Shown here in pieces: positions 11,975 through 20,713 of a stretch of DNA of 64,000 nucleotides. The stretch is from assembly GCF_000372725.1 (NCBI RefSeq), contig NW_005201298.1:192198-256197 (forward strand), given 5' to 3'. The translations under genes and the position numbers were made by a program. The notes below the pieces were generated by a model. The model was not told the DNA's origin and made no database searches. It saw only the letters and a program-made list of their open reading frames with translations. The DNA comes from Emiliania huxleyi CCMP1516 (Eukaryota > Haptophyta > Isochrysidales > Noelaerhabdaceae). Each line of letters starts with the position of its first letter. The first letter of the stretch is position 1.

Positions 11975-13220
11975 AGTGCGTGTGTGTGTGTGTGAATTGT
12001 GTGTGCCGCGTGCTGTGTGTGTGTGTGTGCTGTGTGAGTCTGTCCGCTCTCCTCGTCAAGCCGCCGCACGAGCACCGCGCGGGCGGCAACGCCGTGCGGA
12101 AGCGGCTTGAGCGGCCCGCCACCCGCCGCCGCGCCGAGGCCGAGAAGCAGCTCCGCCTCTGCCAGCACCGCCCGCCACCCGCCGCCGCCGCCGCCCGAGG
12201 AGGAGGAGGAGGAAGGGGAGAAAGAGACGTCGACCACAGCGCCGCCCGAGTACGGGTCGAGCCGGCGCAGCAACGACTCGAGTGCCGGGCCGTATACGCT
12301 CTCCTGCTCCGCCAGCGAGAGCGACGTGGCGACGGCGGTCACAAACGGCGCCGCCGCCGCCGAAGCCTTGAGCAAGCCGACGAGGTCGCTCTCTCCAGAG
12401 TCGCCGTAGAGGGAGAGCCCGTCCTCCTCAGCGGCCCCCGAGAGGAGGGCCTGCCTCGCGTGGTGCAGCGCGACCTCGCACCCGAACGCCGCCGCCGCCG
12501 CCGCGCTCGCCTGCTGCAGCTGCGGCTGCTGACGCTCCCAGCAGTGTATTATATTATATTATATTATATTATATTATATTATATTATATTCGCCTGCTGC
12601 AGCTGCGGCTGCTGACGCTCCCAGCAGTGCTGCAGGTAGCGCAGGCCGCGCTCGTCCCCGTGCGCGTACGACTGGGTTCGGTCCCGCACCTGAGGCAGGG
12701 GGAGATGGGGGGAGATAGGACGGAGATACGGCACCTGAGGGGCGAAGGAAGGCCGCGGACGTGTGCGTCGCGGACGTGCCACCCGGCCGGGCCGCACCCT
12801 CCTCCCGCTCACTGCCCCCCCCCCCCCACTACCCCTCGCGCTCACCGCCCGGTGCAGCGCGTCGGCGCCGTCTGCCGGCGCGGCCGACAGAGCAAAGCCG
12901 GCCTGGAGGGCGGCGAGCCCCGCGGCGTCGAGGCCGAGCCGCGGCGCGGGACGCGCCTCGAGTTTCGGGCGCTTGGCGGTCGGCCGCGCCATCGTCGGAG
13001 GGGGCGCCATCGCCATCGCCATGTCTTCGTCCTCGTCCATGTCGGTCGACGCGCCGTCCGTCTCGCCGTCCGTCCCGCCGCCCTCCTCCATCATGTAAAA
13101 GTACTCGGAGGCGGCCGCCTCAATGTTGCCACCCGCATTCTGGAGCAGCGTCCCGGCCTGGCCGGCGTCAATCCCGAGCATGCCCACGAGCGTAGCCACA
13201 GAGGCCGCATACTCGTCCAT
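4905..13220 (-). CDS. UBA-like + Ufd2/UBE4 core + BIRC6-type UBC (E4-E2 fusion)
   Basis: Start is [14 protein letters not shown] (ATG 13220), a UBA-like segment plus an acidic linker. A Ufd2/UBE4 core follows: [20 protein letters not shown] (~11230), [20 protein letters not shown] (~10350-10250), [15 protein letters not shown] (~8700) and [20 protein letters not shown] through [10 protein letters not shown] (~8240-8110). Where a U-box is expected, one open frame (7094-6519) runs from the last core helices into an E2 domain of the BIRC6 type: [20 protein letters not shown] (~6040), [16 protein letters not shown] with the catalytic Cys (~5870), [11 protein letters not shown] (~5700), [20 protein letters not shown] (~5430). 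The last exon, starting [17 protein letters not shown], stops at 4905. A dozen or more introns carry tandem or palindromic repeats. Expected role: cytosolic/nuclear ubiquitin-chain elongation. Domain identities are firm; exon ends are approximate. Confidence 0.85.
5500..5530 (-). repeat. GGGGGAGATA-type intron filler
   Basis: Short run of GGGGGAGATA within an intron of the E4-E2 gene. The same motif family fills introns at 9511-9910, 10749-10809, 12700-12725 and, in the aspartyl protease gene, 24880-24965 and 25150-25299. Confidence 0.7.
5732..5806 (-). repeat. Intron with palindromic core and duplicated exon edge
   Basis: The exon segment GTGCTCG..CGATCCAGTCGATC occurs on both sides. Between the copies lies a hairpin, GTGTGAA...TTCACAC on the minus strand. 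Splicing CTGCAA|GTGCTCG to GCACAG|GTGCTCG restores the UBC peptide [12 protein letters not shown]. The same hairpin core recurs at 9229-9325, 24725-24820 and 25441-25466. Confidence 0.75.
7237..8108 (-). repeat. 72-bp array, 12 units, exon edge plus pyrimidine filler
   Basis: GTGTCGG recurs at exact 72-bp spacing from 7237 to 8101. On the gene strand each unit is a copy of the exon edge HPKKMLSDT followed by a filler with TATTTCTTTTT and ending CATAG|GC. The period is a multiple of three, so all units are open in frame and could be read as 24-residue repeats. Each unit also has a GC donor and an AG acceptor. The conserved Ufd2 sequence continues correctly only if the whole array is removed. 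Confidence 0.9.
9229..9366 (-). repeat. Two 68-bp tandem intron units with GTGTGAA hairpin
   Basis: Two 68-bp units each carry the GTGTGA(A/G)...TTCACAC hairpin and a copy of the exon edge containing GCTCGAGCATCTCTG. The period is not a multiple of three, and only removal of the units keeps the Ufd2-core frame. AG|GC junctions fit. Confidence 0.75.
9511..9910 (-). repeat. Six 66-67 bp intron units arranged as two 200-bp trimers
   Basis: GCACCTT starts at 9511, 9577, 9644, 9711, 9777, 9844 and 9911. Spacing alternates 66, 67, 67 and repeats, a higher-order 200-bp period. The filler is GAGATATGGCGGAGATGTGG-type sequence. The array sits between the exons reading [12 protein letters not shown] and [15 protein letters not shown]. 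Confidence 0.85.
9969..10240 (-). repeat. Four 68-bp intron units, pyrimidine/CATAG filler
   Basis: GCCTATGAG recurs at 9969, 10037, 10105 and 10173. On the minus strand each unit reads GCGTCCTCCCCGCCATGCGA (exon edge GVLPAMR), then a TATTTCTTTTCTTCC filler ending TCATAG. The 68-bp period would break the frame if read, which supports splicing. The filler resembles the 72-bp array of the same gene and the BiP intron at 57506-57571. Confidence 0.85.
10749..10809 (-). repeat. GAGATATGGG simple array in an intron
   Basis: Six head-to-tail copies of an 11-bp GAGATATGGGG unit lie in an intron between E4-core exons. Confidence 0.85.
11770..12045. repeat. Dispersed repeat copy plus (GT)n microsatellite
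   Basis: 11770-11895 shares blocks (GAGGTGGTGGGGCAAGG, AAGTGCAAG..GGCCCGGTGC) with 45645-45840 and, inverted, 30895-30985. It is followed by a (GT)n run of about 80 bases (11893-11970) and scattered GT repeats. All of it lies in an intron of the E4-E2 gene. Confidence 0.75.
12507..12629 (-). repeat. Intron made by an exact 40-bp exon duplication around (TATTA)n
   Basis: A 40-bp exon segment is present exactly twice, at 12507-12546 and 12590-12629, separated by a (TATTA)n run. GC-AG splicing at the same AG|GC inside each copy removes 12511-12593 (83 nt) and leaves one copy reading [12 protein letters not shown]. This is the cleanest case of the exon-duplication intron type. Confidence 0.85.
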
Positions 13221-13527
13221 CACTGCGGTCGGGCTGCGGGACGTGGAGCGCTGAGGAGTGGCGCTGTACACGGCGTGCGGAAAAGAATGTTGCCCTGGCA
13301 CACCACGGGAGCCGCCTAAGCGACTCCTGCGAGGGCGGCGAGGCACTTAGCTGTCAGTGTCGTGCGAAAAAGAATCATGGTTACTGGCGAACATCCTCGG
13401 GTTCACCTGACTGTCTCCATGGAACTCCCACAAGGCTCTCCTGCAGAGCGCCAGACAGCCTAGCGTACAGGGTGCTGTTTTCCGTCAATATAAAAAGAAA
13501 AACATTCTGCACCTGTCAACGCGGAGC

Positions 13528-14097
13528 ATGCAGATGGTTGGCGAGGGCGAGGTCACGGTGGTGCTTCTCCTCCTCGCGGCGGCGGCGCTGCCGGCACTCT
13601 TGTACGTGCGGCGTCGGCAGGAGCAGCAGTTTGAGGCCAAGCTGCAGTCGATGAGAAGCAAGCAAGCCGAGGCGAAGCTGCAGGCGGTGGAGGAGAAGGT
13701 CGCCGCGGTGGAGGCGTCTGCAGCTTCGCCGCCGCCGGCACCGTCAGCGAGGGCGCGCCGCGGGCGGGCCGCCGAGGCGCGGCCGCCGCTGCTCAAGGGC
13801 GCAAAGTGCTGGTACGAGGCGGACCGGTCCAGCGACCCGGTGCTGGTGGAGATCATGCAGGTCCACGCGGACGTGGACGGGGCCTTCTACACGATCAAGC
13901 TGCCCAGCGGCGGCGAGAAGCAGACGACGCGCGGAAAGCTCGATTCGCTCGAGGAGCGCGCTGAGGCCGCGGCGGCGGCGCTGCTCGCCGAGGAGGCGAA
14001 GGAGAGCAAGAAGGGCGGGCGCGGCAAGGGCGGGTCGGGCCGCGAGAAGCCGAAGCCCGCCCGCAAGCAGAACAGCGGGCGCGAAAAGCGCAAGTGA
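13528..14097 (+). CDS. Single-pass membrane protein with Tudor/SH3-like domain
   Basis: The 189-residue protein begins with a hydrophobic anchor (VTVVLLLLAAAALPALLYV, residues 9-27), then a short coiled coil rich in Q/E/A (30-65) and an Ala/Pro linker. A compact domain at ~90-145 starts GAKCWYEADRSSDPVLVEIM and has the spacing of Tudor/Agenet-like barrels that read modified peptides. The C-terminus is a Lys/Arg/Gly tail. The uninterrupted frame, anchor and basic tail suggest a membrane-tethered binding protein; the Tudor assignment is by pattern only. TATAAAAAG at 13490 could be its TATA element, about 35 bases upstream. Confidence 0.6.
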   Translation: MQMVGEGEVTVVLLLLAAAALPALLYVRRRQEQQFEAKLQSMRSKQAEAKLQAVEEKVAAVEASAASPPPAPSARARRGRAAEARPPLLKGAKCWYEADRSSDPVLVEIMQVHADVDGAFYTIKLPSGGEKQTTRGKLDSLEERAEAAAAALLAEEAKESKKGGRGKGGSGREKPKPARKQNSGREKRK

Positions 14098-14486
14098 GGC
14101 CGGCGGTGTGCACACCGTTTGCGCTCTAGTCTACTGTCATAGGGAGTCGTGCGATCCGCGCGCGCGTGTACGTGTGCCCGTTTTGCCGCACGTACGTCAA
14201 AAAGGATGCGACATTGACACAGTGTCGAAATGAGACCACGGTAAGATCGCGCCACTTGCCTGTGTGGCTCTCTCCTCCGCGCTGACGTGTGACGACGACT
14301 GCGTTGTGCGACTCGGAGGCGACTCGCTCGCGTCTCGCGCGCGGGAGAGGTGTGTACATGCGTGCTCTCTCGACGGGGCCGCCGCAGTCGCACGAGCGCG
14401 CTCGCGCCCCGCTCATTTCGTAGTGCGCCGGTGCAATCTTCGCTGGCTCCGTCCCACATCGCTGGTCCCTCGTCGACAGCACGCAA
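14098..14486. other. Intergenic, nothing recognised
   Basis: Between two convergent genes. No repeat or conserved frame seen. Confidence 0.4.
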
Positions 14487-14729
14487 CTACATGGCCGGAT
14501 CTGGACTCGCGGGGAAGAAGTAGTGCTGGCAGGCTTCGTAGAGTTCCGCTCCGCGTCCGCTCCGCTGCATGTACTTCAGAACCATCACGGAAACAACGAT
14601 GAGGATAGTAGGCATCCAGCTCTCCACTCGGACATCCGCGTTGCCCTTTCCACTATCCGCAGGCGGCGCGATGGCTGTGTCGGCGTCGGCTGTGTCGGCG
14701 GCAGTACGCTTCGTCGTCTTCTTTGCCAT
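14487..14729 (-). CDS. Small tail-anchored-like protein
   Basis: An 80-residue frame: a Lys/Thr/Ala-rich polar N-terminal half (MAKKTTKRTAADTADADTAI), one hydrophobic segment (MPTILIVVSVMVLKYM, ~39-54) and a short polar tail ending FPASPDPAM. The layout resembles small ER membrane proteins such as SERP/RAMP4, but I see no diagnostic motif and do not assign a family. It is convergent with 13528-14097. Start and length are clear, function unknown. Confidence 0.45.
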   Translation of the reverse strand: MAKKTTKRTAADTADADTAIAPPADSGKGNADVRVESWMPTILIVVSVMVLKYMQRSGRGAELYEACQHYFFPASPDPAM

Positions 14730-14871
14730 TGCCTGCAGTATGATACCAGGAGATGAGAGGGTGCGCGCAGTGGCGCTCGAGGACGCCCTACGCCGATGCT
14801 TGGCAGCGCGTAGTGTCGAAACTCCGAGACTCCGACGTCCAATGTCAAATTCACTCTTTGTTTAGAGAGCG

Positions 14872-15801
14872 ATGGCGCGGAACTTGTGGCTGCCAATAAC
14901 AGGCGGGTCGGTGGAGGAGATCATCTCGGCGCACGCTGACCCGCTCGCTCTCCTGGAGAGTGGTGCGGTGCCTGCTCTCGTCGTGCGCCGTGCGCTAGCA
15001 GCACCTGCGCTGACGACAGTCTTGTCGCGGCTGCAAGGGCAGCCGTGGCAGAGGAGGACAGCCTCCTATAAGACGTTGGGCGTCGATTTGGGTGCCTATT
15101 TGGGCCGCTACCCGCACCCTCTAGATTTGCTGCGGGCCGAAGTCCACTCCACTTGCACCAAAACGACCGACCTTCAGAGGCATCACGCCAACGCCACTGC
15201 CGCCTTTGATCTCGCGGCGAAGAGAGCAGGCCTGTACGCCCCGGTGGAGGCGCTGCACCGCACTCTGCGTGCGCTCTTTGCCGCGAGGTCTGCGGCTGCT
15301 GAGGCCGACTTCCTCCCGGCTCCGGGCGTCTTTCGCATGCACCGCCCGGGCAACCGCTTCGCGCCGCACGCAGACACCATCCACGCTGCAGAGTGGAGCA
15401 GTGCGTGCGGAGGAAAGCGGCCGAGGCGAGGCGTGGCGCCAAACTTCCGCCCTCTCCGCCGCCTTCGGCACCAGCTCTCTGCCCTCGTGTCGCTGCAGCA
15501 GCCCAGATCCGGGGGAGAGCTGCGGCTCTTTAGCACCAACTGGGAGGCCCTCATGTCAACTTGCAACCAGCGCGGCGTGGCCTACGACGTGGGAATCGCC
15601 TTCCCTCACTGGCCGCGCGCGGCAGCCATGCTGCACCCGCGCGAGTACAACCTCACCGTCACGCCGGGCGACGTCTTCATCTTCAACAGCAATCGCGTGC
15701 ACGAGGTGCTGCCGGTGGTGGGTCAGCAGCCGCGCCTCGTGCTCGGGTCCTTTGTGGGGTACTCGCACTCGCCGCGTGAGGAGATGAGGATGTGGTCTTG
15801 A
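14872..15801 (+). CDS. 2OG-Fe(II) oxygenase-like protein
   Basis: The 309-residue intronless protein has the 2-oxoglutarate/Fe(II) dioxygenase facial triad. HxD is in RFAPHADTIHAAEW (~165), the distal His in PGDVFIFNSNRVHEV (~275), and an Arg, RLVLGSFVGYSH, follows as the 2OG-binding position. The N-terminal half has no family I can name. The order and spacing fit prolyl-hydroxylase-like oxygenases; the substrate cannot be told. The last ~65 bp are tandemly duplicated just after the stop (15803-15870). Confidence 0.7.
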   Translation: MARNLWLPITGGSVEEIISAHADPLALLESGAVPALVVRRALAAPALTTVLSRLQGQPWQRRTASYKTLGVDLGAYLGRYPHPLDLLRAEVHSTCTKTTDLQRHHANATAAFDLAAKRAGLYAPVEALHRTLRALFAARSAAAEADFLPAPGVFRMHRPGNRFAPHADTIHAAEWSSACGGKRPRRGVAPNFRPLRRLRHQLSALVSLQQPRSGGELRLFSTNWEALMSTCNQRGVAYDVGIAFPHWPRAAAMLHPREYNLTVTPGDVFIFNSNRVHEVLPVVGQQPRLVLGSFVGYSHSPREEMRMWS

Positions 15802-15802
15802 G

Positions 15803-15870
15803 GACCTCGTGCTCGGGTCCTTTGTGGGGTACTCGCACTCGCCGCGTGAGGAGATGAGGATGTGTCTTGA
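15803..15870 (+). repeat. Tandem duplicate of the oxygenase gene's 3' end
   Basis: About 68 bp starting CCTCGTGCTCGGGTCCTTTG repeats 15727-15797 almost exactly. It lies outside the coding frame and matches in size the exon-edge duplications that make introns elsewhere in the window. Confidence 0.8.
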
Positions 15871-16453
15871 GGACCGAGAGGGAGGAGCCATCGAGAGAGG
15901 TCGGTGACGATGCTGCCGGTGTCGGCATTCCCAGCGGATGGAGACCGTGGCTGTTGCGCTGGTCAAAGCGAAGGCCGCCTCCTCGAGGACTGTTGGGGAC
16001 GCCGATCATCTCTCCAGCTCCGAACTCGAGAATTGTGCGCATGTCGGATGGAGCCCTTGCCGCCGCTTTCTCCACCCTTCCCTGCCTGCCCCTTTCCATA
16101 TCTCGACGACCTCCACCTCCCCAACGCCGGTGGGCAGGCATCAACATCAAGTTCGGCAGCTCGACCTTGAAGCTTGATCGCTTCTGATGCTGATGGCAAC
16201 GGCAAGCCTCTCCTCTCTGAGGAGCTAAAGAAGCACCTGAAGGACGAGCTCACCAGATTGATAGACAGACCAATGGTAGCCGAGCCGTGTACCGCTGGGC
16301 TCGTCGAGCGCCTACTGAGGGTCGCGCGTTTGCGCCCCGCGGACCGGCGCCGGCGGCCGCCGCGTGCCCGCGGTGCCCCGTGATCGGTGTGTGGCAGCGG
16401 CGCGGCGCTGCGTGTGTGACCATCGTCAGCGGCGCCGCCAGCCGTCATGTGCA
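15871..16453. other. Intergenic, no convincing gene
   Basis: A 69-codon plus-strand frame at 16174 (SDADGNGKPLLSEELKKHL) is faintly EF-hand-like but lacks support. Nothing else recognised. Confidence 0.3.
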
Positions 16454-16759
16454 CTACCGGCACGATGTGCCTTGTGCGATGCGGCGCATGATTGCTCTGT
16501 AGGCATCCTCGCGCTTTCGCTTCCGGCGCATCGCCTTCGTCTCCTTGCTGCGCAGCTGGGTGTAGTTCGGGCCCGCCTCCGCCACGCTGTCCAGCAGCTG
16601 GGCGGCGCTCGCCATCTCGACCGCGTCGTCCTCCGGCGGAAGCTCCGCGTTGCCCGCGGCCGCCTCCCGAGCGCGCTCGTCGCGCATCCGCTCGTGGTGG
16701 GCCTGCCGACGCGCCACGCCGGCGCCCGCGTGCCTCGCCGCCGCGTCCGGCGACGGCAT
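16454..16759 (-). CDS. Hypothetical basic/acidic protein
   Basis: The frame from MPSPDAAARHAGAG runs through ELPPEDDAVEMASAAQLLDS to a charged helical end (RSKETKAMRRKRKREDAYRA). Residue use is more protein-like than in the other frames here. No family is recognised; an upstream in-frame ATG at 16861 is possible. Confidence 0.35.
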   Translation of the reverse strand: MPSPDAAARHAGAGVARRQAHHERMRDERAREAAAGNAELPPEDDAVEMASAAQLLDSVAEAGPNYTQLRSKETKAMRRKRKREDAYRAIMRRIAQGTSCR

Positions 16760-17215
16760 CGATGCTGTCCGCCCGAGCGTGACTCGCCACTCCACGACCT
16801 CCACGACCCTCCACGACCCTCCACGACCCACTCGCTCTGCCCCAAACCTAAATCGTCTCACTAGTTACATACATACTTTAGCGACACACAGCCATGTGGG
16901 ACGCGCGTCGTCCGTCGAGTACCTCTAGCCTAAAGTAGCCTATATAGAGCCTAGACGCTAGAGCCGTACTACCCAGCCTTCGCATGCGATCGTGCATGCA
17001 CATGCACATGTCCATGTATGTGCATGCACATGTGCATGCAGAGTGCTGCAGTCTTTTTTTACGCGTGTGGCGCGTGAGCAGAGACCAGAGTGGTGTTGTG
17101 TGAGACGCGTGTGTGAGAGGCGGGCGGTTGACGTTGAGTGCTGCGCGTGCGTGTTCTGCGTCTACAGAAACACCAATGCATATTCTCCGCTCCGACCACA
17201 CACCCTCGCCGACGA
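16760..17215. other. Intergenic
   Basis: Contains alternating CATGCACATG tracts at 16990-17040 and TATATAGAGCC at 16939. No gene seen. Confidence 0.4.
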
Positions 17216-17584
17216 CTACAACCTCGCAAAAGAGTCACATAGCGGTGTGACATCTGGCTGAAGCCACGCCACGGCTTTGGCGTTTGGGAACCACTCCTTC
17301 TCTCCCGTGTACGCAAACTGGATTAGAACGTGGCCCGTTTGCTGCTCCGCCACCGCGCCAGCGTAGCAGAAGGATGGGTCGCCACCCGCTTCGACGCTCA
17401 CCCACTCTGTCTCCGGCACGGAGACCAGCCGCCCGACCAAGCTAGCATGCTGCATCGGCGCAGTGCGGCGCGACGCGCTCGCAACAACGAACGTCTGGCC
17501 CGGCTGTACGCCAACTGGGACCACCGTGGTGAACATCTGCTCGCCCGATGTGGACGGGAAGGTCGCGGACTGGCCGGGACTCAT
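17216..17584 (-). CDS. Small protein with PGQTF motif and SH3/Tudor-like domain
   Basis: 122 residues. The N-terminus has TTVVPVGVQPGQTFVV, a motif seen in many protist and algal proteins in the form V-P-GV-PGQTF-V. It is followed by a compact domain (LVGRLVSVPETEWVSVEAGG to FAYTGEKEWFPNAKAV, ~48-112) resembling an SH3/Tudor barrel. Function unknown. The minus strand carries an AAAATTCTTTTTGCC element about 70 bases upstream of the ATG, like other genes in the window. Confidence 0.55.
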   Translation of the reverse strand: MSPGQSATFPSTSGEQMFTTVVPVGVQPGQTFVVASASRRTAPMQHASLVGRLVSVPETEWVSVEAGGDPSFCYAGAVAEQQTGHVLIQFAYTGEKEWFPNAKAVAWLQPDVTPLCDSFARL

Positions 17585-17883
17585 GCCCGCAGGTGGAGTG
17601 CGTGGTGTTAGGGTAGCGAGGTTGGTTGGGCGCGGCGAGAGTCAAAGCGAGGCAAAAAGAATTTTCTTTCGAAATTTCAGATGGCAAGAGATTTTTTCTT
17701 TTTTTGTTTCTCTCTACGACGGGCACGGGACCGGCCCTGCCGCACCGCGCCAGGATGGGTCGCCTGACAAGGCACTGTGGCACGCCGGTCAGTGCTGGTT
17801 CGTTGGAGCAGCTGCGCTGCCTCGCGAGCTTCCAGATATTCTATCGATATGAAGGGCGCACAAAGGCGCTCGACGTCGCTCCA

Positions 17884-17957
17884 TCCGAGGACTCTGTCAG
17901 GACTCTGTCAGGACTCCGTCAGGACTCTGTCAGGACTCCGTCAGGACTCCGCCAGGA
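17884..17957 (+). repeat. GTCAGGACTCT array 1
   Basis: Head-to-tail 11-bp units GTCAGGACTCT with small variants, ending beside a CACTGTCCCCGC segment. Confidence 0.85.
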
Positions 17958-18592
17958 CAACCACTGTCCCCGCTGTGAATAGAGCCCTTAGCTAGAGAGT
18001 AGGGAGGGGTGTACAGTCGAGTTACTCCCGAGGGCAGGGACGGCCCTCCACTGAGGGAAAGGGCGCACGGGGACGGTATCGACCCAGCCACGCAGCTCTT
18101 TCCTCGCGTACAGCCAACGAGTTTGCTGGTCCACAGGCAGGCCAGGCCGTGAGCGTGGGCCGGTCAGGCCTGATCCTGCGGTGAGCACTGGAGGGCTATG
18201 CGGCTCGCTCCGTCAGCCGACTTGCGCTGTCGAGCGGTCGAGCGCTTCGGGTTGGACCCGCGGGAGGGTCCCTGCGCGGCTGACATGGCCAGCCAAGCCG
18301 TGTGCGCTGCCGTGGGTGCTGCCGTGGGTGCTGCTGTGGGCGCTGCCGTGGGCGCTGCCGTGGGCGCTGCCTCGGTCAGCAGTCGGTCAGCCGCCGTCCG
18401 CTGCTCGGCGCTGGCCTGCAGGTTGCCGGTGGCAAATCGGGGGCGCGCGGGCCATGGACGTCGTGGCCGAGCTTTGCTGCCTATGCACGTTGCCGGCTGT
18501 AACGTTGCCTGCACCATGGCCGCGCCTCTCTTGCTTGTGCGCTTTCATGGTCGGCCGAGTGGCGCGAGACCCAGCGTGATTTCTTTTGTCTG

Positions 18593-18690
18593 TCAGGACT
18601 CTAAGTTCTGTCAGGACTCTCAAGTTTCTGTCAGGACTCTCAAGTTTGCTTGTCAGGACTCTCAAGTTTGCGTCAGGACTGCCCCATCAG
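18593..18690 (+). repeat. GTCAGGACTCT array 2, longer spacing
   Basis: Units GTCAGGACTCTCAAGTTT(C) at about 20-23 bp spacing. Confidence 0.8.
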
Positions 18691-18835
18691 GACGATTCCG
18701 CAGAGGGCGCGCACGGTCGAAAGGGGGGCTGGGCGTCTATCATTCACTGCTGGGGGGGAGGGGAAGGAGGGTTGCAGTGAAGGAAGGTGGAAGTCTCTTC
18801 GGAGGCACTTGTGAGCACTGTGAAGACCGTGCGCC

Positions 18836-18930
18836 GTCAGGACCCCGCCAGGACTCTGTCAGGACTCTGTCAGGACTCTGTCAGGACTATGTCAGGACTC
18901 TGTCAGGACTCTGTCAGGACTGTCAGGACA
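18836..18930 (+). repeat. GTCAGGACTCT array 3
   Basis: About eight 11-bp units, immediately followed at 18933-18956 by a segment that recurs at 49508-49531. Confidence 0.85.
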
Positions 18931-20713
18931 GTTGCGGGAGCTCCACAAACCAGGTTAAAGCTTCTGGGCGGTCGTTAAGGTTCGCTCCCCGCACACCGGC
19001 CCCGGAATAAGTTACATCATAGTGTTTGAGTCGCCGCTGCTGAATGCTGACGGAGCGGAGGCAGCGGAGGGGCCAGCGGCGCCGCTGCCTGCGGAGGCGG
19101 GTGCGCCCGCCGCGCCAGCCACCGCCGCGTCCGAGCCACCGCCGCGTCCGGCGCCTGCCCCTGAGGCGCCATTCACCCACGACGGCCACTTTGATTTTCC
19201 GCCACTCCGCAGCCCGCTACATGTACATGTACATGTGCACTCACGCCCCAAGAGTCGACTCGGCTCGACGGCTTTAACCATCATGGGGCACGGACCTTCT
19301 GCGACAACCCAGCCCCCTAGTGGGCCTGCGACACATCTTTCGCCGCCAACTCTGCTGGGTCAGTGCAACGTGCACGGTTTCCTTTGCCTCCAAAATGTGT
19401 TTCACCATGGAATGCAACAGTTGGGCCTACCCCTTGGCAAAACGTCCTTGAGCCCTTGTGTAATGGGGCTGAGGCAGTGCCCTTGTGTAATGGGACATGT
19501 TCTTCTGGAAAGGAGCTTGCCATCTACCAAGGTCTGCCTATTCACCCCGGGCATCAGTGGCTTCAGAGTGCCAACAGACAATTCTATCCAACGGCGTTCC
19601 ACCGACGGCGATACTCAACATGCCTTACCCGCCTGCTGCCTCTGCCTCTCTCAGCCATGCGACCCCTCCGCCAATGCACACCTCGAACGCGACGTTAGAT
19701 CCCGCTGCGAGTGGCAACATTCGCGGCGATGAGGCCTCTGCCAGCACTGATCATCACAACTCGTCTGTTACGCTACACGTTTTTGCCCTGTGCAGGTGAA
19801 GAGCGGACCGGTGAGGGAATGACCTTTTGGCGCGGCGCTGCTATGTGCCTGCGCGCTCATGGCGCCTTCAGGGGTGCGCCTGAGGCGTGTAGACTGCGGC
19901 CCGGGGCGCCGCGATAGCGCGGCGCCGACGATTGTGTCGCTCACTGTCACACCAACGACACGGTCACAGTGTGTGTGCAGTGCGTCAATTCCGGCGACCG
20001 TGACGCCGTCGGCGCTCGTCAAAAACATCTACTGTGGAGCTCTAAGTCTGATGGCGTGTTGTACTAGTGGTGCTGCACTAGGCGGCCCGTTTTTAGCAAA
20101 AAGAAGATACCACATCGCGTGTGGCCGTCGAAAAACCGCATGTTCGCCCGTTTTGGACCCCTTCGTACGGCTCCAAAAACCGCTCCTTAACGACGACTAC
20201 GCGGCCCGGCGGTCGATCTGCGCCTTCTCAGCGGTGGTGTGGATATGGGCGGTACGTGCGGACTGCGTGGTGCTGCGACAGTTTGACGAGTGCGACTCCC
20301 AGCGTCGACTTTGCGGACCCCACGGAGCCTCTGCTGCTCCGGGGGGGGGGGGGGGTCTGCAGACCACCCGGCCGAACTTCAGAGACAGTAGCGGTGCTCC
20401 TCAAATACCGCTCAAACGCCCACGATGCTGTCGAGGGGACATATGCTGATGATCCTGGCCCAATTGGTTCGCTCAGAAAGCTTCTGGGCGGTCGTTAAGG
20501 TTCGCTCCCCGCACACCGGCCCCGTCACGCCGGGATCGTGTCCCTCACTACTTGCCCAACCATTCGTACAGGAGAGTAGACAGATGATGACGACACGCAC
20601 GAGCGACACACAGACACAAACAAGCTCACAAGACACACAGCCAGCGGGCTGCCACACATCCTGAGTGGGCGTAACCCCGTATTCGAAAAAAGAAAAGACC
20701 TTCCCGCCAAACC

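Larger units (their letters stand above)
17585..20713. other. Repeat-rich stretch without supported gene
   Basis: Holds three arrays of GTCAGGACTCT units and a Gly/Ala-type GCTGCCGTGGGT minisatellite at 18310-18375. A 47-bp direct repeat at 18957-19003 recurs at 20478-20524. Open frames at 19022 and 19859 have no domains and odd composition. Confidence 0.5.

Noticed and set aside
11890-12050. CVCV.. / THTH.. peptides
   Set aside because: Pure translation of the (GT)n microsatellite.
16174-16383. EF-hand fragment (SDADGNGKPLLSEEL)
   Set aside because: Only one loop-like motif, with missing ligand positions and no second hand.
18164-18517. Minus-strand AAPTAAPT repeat protein
   Set aside because: Translation of a short GCTGCCGTGGGT minisatellite without a start context or domain.
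19022-19732. 236-codon plus-strand frame as a gene
   Set aside because: Only the Ala/Pro-rich first third looks protein-like; no domain, and no splice-consistent continuation.
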